A stretch of 64,000 nucleotides of DNA from CAVPTL01 sp963794415 (GTDB taxonomy: Bacteria; Actinomycetota; Thermoleophilia; Gaiellales; JAICJC01), in the NCBI GenBank assembly GCA_963794415.1, contig CAWCDI010000005.1, positions 297,560 through 361,559 of the forward strand, in the 5' to 3' direction. Positions 58,129 to 64,000 of this stretch are shown one piece after another (position 1 is the first letter of the stretch; every line of letters begins with the position of its first letter). The notes beneath the pieces are model-generated. The model saw only the letters and a program-made list of their open reading frames with translations. It did not search any database and was not told the origin of the DNA. The position numbers and the translations under genes were made by a program.

Positions 58129-58908
58129 TTAGCTGAGAAGCCCGTTCCCGTAGCCGCCGTCCACCAGCGTCGTGGTGCCGCTGATGTAGGCCGCCCGGGT
58201 CGAGGCGAGAAAGGTCACCGCTGCGGCGATCTCCGCAGGCTCGCCGAACCGGCGCGCGGGCACGGTCGCGGCGTCGGCGGCCATCGCGGCGGCGGGATCG
58301 TCGCTGCCGGAGTAGAGGTAGGTCAGCCGCTCGGTGCCGATGTAGCCCGGGGCGACGCAGTTCACGGTGATCCCGTTGGGCCCCTCCTCGCGCGCGAGCG
58401 TCTTCGACCAGCCGGTGACCCCCGCGCGCAGCGAGTTTGAGAGCCCCAGGCCGGGGCTCGGCTCGAGCACCGAGCTCGACGTGATGGTGATGACCCGGCC
58501 GCGGCCCGAGGCACGAAGCATCGGCAGCGCATGGCGCGTGGCGCGCACGGACGAGAGCACGAGCTGGTCATAGGCGCGCTGCCACTGGGCGTCGTCGAAG
58601 CTGGTGACGTCGCCTGCCGGAGGGCCGCCCGTGTTGTTGACGAGGATGTCGAGGCGGCCGAACCGCGAGTGCGCGTGCTCCACCCAGCGGCCCAGATCCG
58701 CATCGCTCGACGAGTCTCCCTGGACTGCCACCGCCGAGCTGCCGGTGTCGCGCTCGATCGCGTTTGCGACGTCGTTCAGGAGCTCGCCGCGGCGGGCGAA
58801 GAGCACCACGCGGCAGCCCTCGGCCGCCAGATCGCGGGCCACCGCAGCCCCGATGCCCGACGACGAGCCGCCGACAAGCGCAACGCAACCCCCCAGTCCC
58901 AGATCCAT
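58129..58908 (-). CDS. Atypical short-chain dehydrogenase lacking the YxxxK motif
   Basis: 259 residues. GGSSSGIGAAVARDL, NNTGGPP and ITITSSSVLEPSPG are SDR features, but the position of Tyr-x3-Lys reads Ser-Asn-Ser-Leu-Arg (LGLSNSLRAGV), as in a known FabG-like subgroup. The activity may be changed or lost. SD GGAGG 7 nt before ATG. 22 nt upstream of OsmC. Confidence 0.82.
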   Translation of the reverse strand: MDLGLGGCVALVGGSSSGIGAAVARDLAAEGCRVVLFARRGELLNDVANAIERDTGSSAVAVQGDSSSDADLGRWVEHAHSRFGRLDILVNNTGGPPAGDVTSFDDAQWQRAYDQLVLSSVRATRHALPMLRASGRGRVITITSSSVLEPSPGLGLSNSLRAGVTGWSKTLAREEGPNGITVNCVAPGYIGTERLTYLYSGSDDPAAAMAADAATVPARRFGEPAEIAAAVTFLASTRAAYISGTTTLVDGGYGNGLLS

Positions 58909-58926
58909 CCGCCTGCCTCCGTCGCT

Positions 58927-59391
58927 CTACGTGGGCTTGGTGGTCATCGCCCAGATGGCGAAGATGAAGAGCACCAGGACGATGCCTGCGAGCACCGTGC
59001 CGATGCGCGCCATCCTCTCGCCGCCGGCGTTCGTGCGCATGCGGCGCTGGGCGAGGCCGGTGAGGATCGTGGCGATGATGAGCAGCAGGCCGCCGGCGTC
59101 GGCCGCCATCCGGCCGTCGTCCACCCACTGCAGGGTGAGGTTGTCGAGCCCCTCCTTGCTGAGGATGAGCTCGGCGAAGATCCGCATCACCAGAAACGAC
59201 GGGATGCCTGCGAGGAGCAGCGTGCGGAAGCCGGCGTGGGTGAGCAGCGAGCGGCGGTCGCCATCGCCGTTCCAGCCCAGCCCGAGGATCGCCACGGCCA
59301 CCACGAGCGCGGCGACCACGGCCATCGCGCCCGCCACGTGCAGGAAGAGCTCGAGGTCCCAGCTGGATGGGCGGATGACGAGCTCGGTCAT
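58927..59391 (-). CDS. Four-TM membrane protein B of a coupled pair
   Basis: 154 residues with four hydrophobic segments (VAGAMAVVAALVVAVAILGLG, FRTLLLAGIPSFLVM, GGLLLIIATILTG, VLAGIVLVLFIFAIWAM). No family recognised with confidence. The ATG overlaps the stop of gene A upstream (ATGA). Confidence 0.75.
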   Translation of the reverse strand: MTELVIRPSSWDLELFLHVAGAMAVVAALVVAVAILGLGWNGDGDRRSLLTHAGFRTLLLAGIPSFLVMRIFAELILSKEGLDNLTLQWVDDGRMAADAGGLLLIIATILTGLAQRRMRTNAGGERMARIGTVLAGIVLVLFIFAIWAMTTKPT

Positions 59392-59777
59392 GCGCCCGGC
59401 TTCCAGATCATGTCGATGAGCAGCAGCACCACGGTGATCGTCGTCACGACGTGCACCAGCAGCTCGGGCCGCGGCCCGCCGACGGCCATCTTGCGGTAGC
59501 CCGACGACATCCGCCCGCCGAACGCCCCGGCGATGAGCCAGAGGACGATCGCGCCGCTGATCCAGAAGTCGCCCAGCCCGTAGCCGCTCACGTGCAGCGC
59601 CAGCCAGATGCCGAAGACCAGCACGAGCAGGCTGGCGGCGCCCCAGAGCGCGAACGCGAGGGTGGTGAGGCGAAGCAGCGGGCCGCCGTCGGCGAAGTAG
59701 ACCGCCCAGAAGAGGCCGAGCGCCGCCACCATCGCGAAGGCGCTCAACACATGGAGAAACAGCAGCGTGTGGTACAC
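59388..59777 (-). CDS. Four-TM membrane protein A of a coupled pair
   Basis: 129 residues with four hydrophobic segments (LLFLHVLSAFAMVAALGLFWAVY, ALWGAASLLVLVFGIWLAL, ISGAIVLWLIAGAF, VTTITVVLLLIDMIW). Similar topology to DUF2269/CopD-like proteins, but the match is loose. GTG start with TAAGAT (59787-59792) 9 nt upstream. Coupled to gene B; the pair probably forms one complex. Confidence 0.72.
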   Translation of the reverse strand: MYHTLLFLHVLSAFAMVAALGLFWAVYFADGGPLLRLTTLAFALWGAASLLVLVFGIWLALHVSGYGLGDFWISGAIVLWLIAGAFGGRMSSGYRKMAVGGPRPELLVHVVTTITVVLLLIDMIWKPGA

Positions 59778-59889
59778 CGGTGGTTGATCTTACCGCTCCC
59801 AGTGAACTCACAGGGTGCGTCCATTACGTGCTCAGGTTGGCGGGCCATGATGACCCTCGAACCGCGAATCATCTTCACGAGGAGTTTTC

Positions 59890-60972
59890 ATGAAGGGCAC
59901 AAAGAACATTCTCGTCATCACGGCAGCCGCCGTGCTTGGCGCGGGCGTCTCCGCCGTGGTGGTCGAGCAGGTCGCCACGCCGGCCACCATCGAGCGCACG
60001 GTGATCAGGCCGGTGACCGTCACCTCGAGCGCCAACAACGCCGCGCTCAAGTCGAGCGGCCTCTCGGTGGGCGAGATCTACAAGGCGGTCTCGCCGTCGG
60101 TCGTGAAGATCGTCTCGACGGTCACGTCGAGCAGCCAGGATCAGGGCTTCGGCGCGCCGTCGCAGGGCACCGAGCAGGCGCAGGGCACAGGATTCATGCT
60201 CGACTCCAAGGGCAACATCGTGACCAACGACCACGTCGTGGCGCAGGCCAGCAAGATCCAGGTGATCACCGAGACCGGCACGTACACCGCGACGCTCGTG
60301 GGCGCCGATCCCACCACCGACGTGGCCGTGATCCACATCAACGCGCCGGCGAGCGCGCTTCACCCGGTCACGTTCGCTGATTCGAGCACCGTGCAGGTGG
60401 GTGACGGCGTGGTCGCCATCGGCGATCCGTTCGGGCTCACCGACACCGTCACCTCGGGCATCGTGAGCGCGCTCAACCGCACCATCACGTCGCCCAACGG
60501 CCGCGCGATCCACGGCGCGATCCAGACCGACGCGGCGATCAACCACGGCAACAGCGGCGGCCCGCTCCTGAACGCGAGCGGCCAGGTGATCGGCATCACC
60601 AGCCAGATCGAGTCGGGCGACACCTCGAGCGGCAACGTCGGCGTCGGGTTCGTGGTGCCGTCGAACACCGTGAAGTCGATCGTGCACGAGATCCTCACCA
60701 CCGGCAAGGCCTCGCACCCCTACCTCGGCGTGTACGTCGGCCCGGGCACGGGCGGCGCGAAGGTGGTCAAGGTGCAGGCAGGCTCGCCGGCGGCCAAGGC
60801 AGGCATCAAGGTGGGCGACATCATCACCTCGGTGGACGGCCACGCGACCTCGGGCCCCAACGCGGTGGTGGCCGACGTCACGGCGCTCAAGCCCGGCGAC
60901 CGGGTGGCAATCGAGATCAAGCGCGGCGGCAACACCCAGACGCTTCAGGTGACCATCGGAAGCGTGTCGTGA
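59890..60972 (+). CDS. HtrA/DegP-type serine protease with PDZ domain
   Basis: 360 residues. N-terminal membrane anchor (ILVITAAAVLGAGVSAVVV), trypsin-like domain with His115 (NDHVV), Asp144 (TTDVAVI) and Ser222 (HGNSGGPLL), then one PDZ domain (YLGVYVGPGTGGAKVVKVQAGSPAAKAGIKVGDIITSVDG). Extracytoplasmic protein quality control. ATG with SD GAGGAG 5 nt upstream. Followed by repeat copy 5. Confidence 0.95.
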   Translation: MKGTKNILVITAAAVLGAGVSAVVVEQVATPATIERTVIRPVTVTSSANNAALKSSGLSVGEIYKAVSPSVVKIVSTVTSSSQDQGFGAPSQGTEQAQGTGFMLDSKGNIVTNDHVVAQASKIQVITETGTYTATLVGADPTTDVAVIHINAPASALHPVTFADSSTVQVGDGVVAIGDPFGLTDTVTSGIVSALNRTITSPNGRAIHGAIQTDAAINHGNSGGPLLNASGQVIGITSQIESGDTSSGNVGVGFVVPSNTVKSIVHEILTTGKASHPYLGVYVGPGTGGAKVVKVQAGSPAAKAGIKVGDIITSVDGHATSGPNAVVADVTALKPGDRVAIEIKRGGNTQTLQVTIGSVS

Positions 60973-60995
60973 GCCACGGCTGACATCAGTGCCCG

Positions 60996-61030
60996 GGGTG
61001 GGTGACGGTGCCCGGCACCGTCACTCACCC
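60996..61030. repeat. Palindromic intergenic repeat, copy 5 (diverged)
   Basis: 35-bp near-perfect palindrome: left arm GGGTGGGTGACGGTGCC, central C, right arm GGCACCGTCACTCACCC. It shares the GACGGTGCC...GGCACC core with the other copies but has different outer arms. Lies in the tail-to-tail gap of htrA and a methyltransferase; on the minus strand it encodes the final Gly-Glu-stop of that gene. Confidence 0.85.
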
Positions 61031-61737
61031 TTCGGCGCGTGGGCGATCAGCTGCGTTCGCGAGAGCTCCGGCTGAGCCGCGGTGATCCGGGCGAGCTCGG
61101 CGATCACCGCCTCGCGCTCGTCGTGCCTGAGGGTGTCGTCCAGCCGCTCGAAGTGGCCGATCGTGCTCACCATCGACCGCCAGTGCGCGGCCGGGGACGC
61201 GAACTCGAGCGCGTCGGCCACCACCTCGACCTCCACGCCCGTAAACCCGCCGGCCCGGTGCACCGACGCGAGCTCGTCCGCCGTGCCCAGCTGGCCGAAC
61301 CGGCGGGCAAACCGGGCGCGGTCGGGCCCCAGCGCGTTGGCCACCGCCGTCCGCGGATGCCCGAACCAGGCGTTGGCCGGCACCTCGGCCCACACCGCGG
61401 TCACGATCCGCCCGCCGGGGCGCAGCAGCCGCCGCTCCTCGGCGAGCGTCGCCGCGGGGTCACGCGCGATCATCAGCGAGAGCCTGCTGACCACCGCGTC
61501 GAAGCTGCCATCGGCAAACGGCAGCGGATCGTTCATGTCCGCCCACCGCCACGTCACGGCAGGCGACCGCCCCTCCGCCACCGCCAGGCTCGAGTCGCTG
61601 GTGTCGATCCCCGTCGCGGCCCACCCCCGTTCGGCCAGCGCCGCCGTCAGCCGCCCGCTGCCGCAGCCCACGTCCAGCACGTCACCCGGCTCCGGCAGGA
61701 GCGCGAGCATCCGCGAGACGCCGAACGGCAGTTCCAT
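61021..61737 (-). CDS. Class I SAM-dependent methyltransferase
   Basis: 238 residues. Motif I VLDVGCGSGRLTAALAERG, ATGIDTSDSSL and a DPLPFADGSFDAVVS loop; UbiE/Methyltransf_11-like. Substrate unknown. ATG with -10 TAGGGT (61744-61749) 6 nt upstream, no SD. Final Glu codon and TGA stop lie in repeat copy 5. Confidence 0.88.
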   Translation of the reverse strand: MELPFGVSRMLALLPEPGDVLDVGCGSGRLTAALAERGWAATGIDTSDSSLAVAEGRSPAVTWRWADMNDPLPFADGSFDAVVSRLSLMIARDPAATLAEERRLLRPGGRIVTAVWAEVPANAWFGHPRTAVANALGPDRARFARRFGQLGTADELASVHRAGGFTGVEVEVVADALEFASPAAHWRSMVSTIGHFERLDDTLRHDEREAVIAELARITAAQPELSRTQLIAHAPKGE

Positions 61738-61767
61738 CGTCCGACCCTAGCTGATACGCTCGCCCGG

Positions 61768-61787
61768 CTGACTGACGGATCAGTCAG
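61768..61787. promoter_or_regulatory. Perfect TetR-type operator upstream of the amine-dehydrogenase-like gene
   Basis: 20-bp palindrome with arms CTGACTGA and TCAGTCAG around CGGA. A -10 TACGCT at 61755-61760 places the transcription start near 61767, so the operator would cover the first transcribed bases of the flavoenzyme gene. No TetR gene lies in this window beside it; the regulator may lie past 64000 or elsewhere. Confidence 0.55.
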
Positions 61788-61796
61788 CAATCCATC

Positions 61797-63842
61797 ATGC
61801 GCGAACCCCGCTTCGACATCCTCTTCGAGCCCGTGAAGATCGGTCCGGTCACCGCCCGTAACCGGTTCTTCCAGGTGCCCCACTGCAACGGCATGGGCTG
61901 GCTTCACCCAAGCGGCCACGCCGCGATGCGCGGGACGAAGGCCGAGGGCGGCTGGGCGGTGGTGTGCACCGAGGAGGTCGAGTTCCACCACTCGGCCGAG
62001 CATGCGCCCTACATCGAGGGCCGCATCTGGGAGGACGCCGACATCCCCGCCCACGCGCGGCTGGTCGAGAAGGTGCACGAGCACGGATCGCTGGCCGGCA
62101 TCGAGCTGGTGCACGGCGGCATGATGGCCCCCAACCTCTACTCGCGCGAGTCGCCCATGGGCCCGGGCCACCTCGCCGTCGCGGGGAACGATCCCGTCCA
62201 GGCCCGGCGGATGAGCCGCTCGGACATCGACGACCTGCGCCGCTGGCACCGCCAGGCGGTGGCGCGCTCGCTGCAGGCGGGCTACGACCTGGTCTACGTC
62301 TACGCCGGCCACGGCCTCACCACCATCCAGCACTTCCTGTCACGCCGCATCAACGACCGCGACGACGAGTACGGCGGGTCGGTGTCACACCGCGTGCGCC
62401 TCCTCCGCGAGATCCTCGAGGACACGCTCGCCGAGGTCGATGGGCGCGCGGCGGTCGCCTGCCGCATCTGCGTGGACGAGCTCATCGGCGAGGACGGCAT
62501 CCAGCGCGACGAGATCTCCGAGGCGCTCGGACTCGTCGGCGAGCTGCCCGACCTGTGGGACTTCATGGTGGGCGACTGGGACTTCGACTCGCTCACGTCG
62601 CGGTTCGGCGAGGAGGCCTCGCAGGAGCAGTACGTCAAGGGCCTGAAGCAGTTCACCACCAAGCCGGTGGTGGGCGTCGGGCGCTTCACGTCGCCCGACA
62701 CGATGGTGCGGATGGTGCGCGAGGGCACCCTCGACCTGATCGGCTCGGCCCGCCCGTCCATCGCCGACCCGTTCCTGCCGAAGAAGATCGAAGAGGGCCG
62801 CTGGGACGACATCCGCGAGTGCATCGGCTGCAACATCTGCGTGTCGGGCGACGGCACGAAGACCCCCATCCGCTGCACCCAGAACCCCTCGATGGGCGAG
62901 GAGTGGCGCCGCGGCTGGCACCCGGAGCGGATCCGGCCGAAGACCACGGAGGGCACGGTGCTGGTGGTCGGCGCCGGCCCCACCGGCATGGAGGCGGCGA
63001 TGTCGCTGGGAAGGCGCGGCTACGACGTGGTGCTGGCGGACTCCGGCGACGAGCTCGGCGGGCGCGTGCCGCGCGAGGCGCGGCTCCCGGGGCTCTCGGC
63101 GTGGATCCGCGTGGTGGACTACCGCAAGGGCCAGCTCGAGAAGCTCCAGAACGTGGAGATCGCCTACGGCAGCAAGCTCACGGCCGACGAGGTGCGCGAG
63201 TACGGCTTCGATCACGTCGCGCTCGCGACCGGGGCGACGTGGCGAAACGACGGAGCCGGTCGCTGGCACGTGCGGCCGATCCAGATCGATCCGGCGATGC
63301 AGGTGCTGACACCCGACGATCTGATGTCAGGTGCGCGCCCGCGCGGCAAGAACGTCGTGCTGTTCGATGACGACCATTACTACATGGGCGGCGTGCTCGC
63401 CGAGCTGCTCGCCGGCGAGGGCCATGACGTAACGTTCGTGACTCCCGAGGCGCGCGTCTCGGAGTGGACGGTGCACACGCTCGAGCAGCACCGCATCCAG
63501 CGGCGCCTCATCGAGCTCGGCGTGAAGATTCACGTAACGCACGTCGTGAGCTCTGCCGGCGCGTCAGGTGTTACTGCAACGTGTGTCTATAGCGACCGCG
63601 AGCTGGAGCTTGCCTGCGACGCGCTGGTAGCTGTCACCGCCCGCCTCCCCAACGAGGGCCTGGCGCAGGAGCTCGCCGATCTGCCCAACCTCCGGGTGAT
63701 CGGCGACGCGTGGAGCCCGGGCACCATCGCCGCCGCCGTATGGCAGGGCCACCGCTACGCCGAAGAGCTCGACGAGCCCCCCTCGAACGGCGATCAGCCG
63801 CCGTTCCAGCGTGAGGTCGTCAGGCTGGCAAACGGCGGCTGA
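61797..63842 (+). CDS. Trimethylamine/dimethylamine dehydrogenase-like iron-sulfur flavoprotein
   Basis: 681 residues. The FMN barrel aligns almost residue for residue with trimethylamine dehydrogenase: Cys30 (QVPHCNG, the 6-S-cysteinyl-FMN site), Tyr169 and His172 (YVYAGHG), Trp261/Asp264 (DWDFD). The 4Fe-4S motif is Cys342, 345, 348 and 360 (CIGCNIC...RC), then an ADP-binding domain VLVVGAGPTGMEAAMSLG and a second nucleotide domain. The substrate-bowl residue Tyr60 of TMADH is Glu60 here, so the amine differs. ATG without SD; the probable leader is about 30 nt. Confidence 0.88.
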   Translation: MREPRFDILFEPVKIGPVTARNRFFQVPHCNGMGWLHPSGHAAMRGTKAEGGWAVVCTEEVEFHHSAEHAPYIEGRIWEDADIPAHARLVEKVHEHGSLAGIELVHGGMMAPNLYSRESPMGPGHLAVAGNDPVQARRMSRSDIDDLRRWHRQAVARSLQAGYDLVYVYAGHGLTTIQHFLSRRINDRDDEYGGSVSHRVRLLREILEDTLAEVDGRAAVACRICVDELIGEDGIQRDEISEALGLVGELPDLWDFMVGDWDFDSLTSRFGEEASQEQYVKGLKQFTTKPVVGVGRFTSPDTMVRMVREGTLDLIGSARPSIADPFLPKKIEEGRWDDIRECIGCNICVSGDGTKTPIRCTQNPSMGEEWRRGWHPERIRPKTTEGTVLVVGAGPTGMEAAMSLGRRGYDVVLADSGDELGGRVPREARLPGLSAWIRVVDYRKGQLEKLQNVEIAYGSKLTADEVREYGFDHVALATGATWRNDGAGRWHVRPIQIDPAMQVLTPDDLMSGARPRGKNVVLFDDDHYYMGGVLAELLAGEGHDVTFVTPEARVSEWTVHTLEQHRIQRRLIELGVKIHVTHVVSSAGASGVTATCVYSDRELELACDALVAVTARLPNEGLAQELADLPNLRVIGDAWSPGTIAAAVWQGHRYAEELDEPPSNGDQPPFQREVVRLANGG

Positions 63843-63851
63843 ACGGGCGTT

Positions 63852-64000
63852 CTAGGCGATGCGGCGGGCGTAGACGACCTTCGGGTACTTGCCGACCGGC
63901 AGGCGGGAGATGCCGCCGATCACGCTTGCCTCGAAGACCAGCACCGCTGCGGTCAGGACGATCGAGAGCAGCCACGTCCACTGGCTGTGGATGGTGAGCG
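63852..64000 (-). CDS. C-terminus of a membrane protein (partial)
   Basis: At least 48 residues ending LPVGKYPKVVYARRIA and TAG (63852-63854), with a TM segment TWLLSIVLTAAVLVFEASVIG. The rest lies beyond the right edge. Convergent with the flavoenzyme, 9 nt between stops. No family recognised. Confidence 0.6.
   Translation of the reverse strand, partial: LTIHSQWTWLLSIVLTAAVLVFEASVIGGISRLPVGKYPKVVYARRIA

Overview
The window is about 70% G+C with codon use to match, several GTG/TTG starts and dense packing of short operons on both strands. No tRNA, rRNA, CRISPR array, phage or transposase gene is visible. Family content (flavin-dependent luciferase-like oxidoreductases, GAF-ANTAR regulator, response regulator/kinase/GerMN-lipoprotein triad, MMPL exporter, leaderless promoters) points to a high-GC actinobacterium. 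A deep lineage such as Thermoleophilia is my inference and was not tested.

Layout. 1-2666: edge-truncated adenylate/guanylate cyclase with AAA ATPase, plus a small membrane protein. 2735-5605: luciferase-like monooxygenase fused to an arylformamidase-like hydrolase, followed by a NIPSNAP protein, opposite a TetR regulator. 5583-12850: photolyase, MmcQ/YjbR protein, diguanylate cyclase, aldo/keto reductase with divergent MarR, GAF-ANTAR protein, an NAD-dependent dehydrogenase and an EamA exporter. 12894-24825: MMPL exporter, glutaredoxin, DUF4389 protein, acetoacetyl-CoA synthetase, radical SAM, SDR, MFS, twin secreted proteins, enolase-superfamily enzyme and Zn-alcohol dehydrogenase. 24912-35113: two related pilus-type von Willebrand A proteins flank PPK2, galactokinase, cydAB, a MOSC protein and a secreted protein; a solute-binding lipoprotein follows. 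35250-39233: phosphotriesterase-like enzyme, DadA-like oxidase, epimerase, a Pro/Thr-rich membrane protein. 39223-45840: a compact fatty-acid beta-oxidation operon. 45865-51928: MFS/HxlR, an NmrA-like reductase, and a two-component system with GerMN lipoprotein. 51961-64000: P450 with SDR, TudS-related protein, SMP-30, Gfo/Idh, PuuE-like deacetylase, OsmC, SDR, a membrane pair, HtrA protease, methyltransferase and a trimethylamine-dehydrogenase-like flavoenzyme.

Three features cut across the window. First, a 33-35 bp palindromic repeat (five full copies and one half copy) sits only between genes; it supplies the stop codon of three genes and a -10 box for another. Second, more than 20 genes have a TANNNT hexamer 6-8 nt before the start codon and no Shine-Dalgarno site, which implies widespread leaderless transcription; other genes, many of them inside operons, have clear SD sites. 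Third, convergent genes usually overlap at their 3' ends, and three of the four longest convergent gaps contain the repeat.

About ten otherwise intact genes carry a single-base frameshift (mostly one extra base). This number in one window suggests uncorrected assembly errors rather than decay, so those genes are annotated as CDS with the shift noted.
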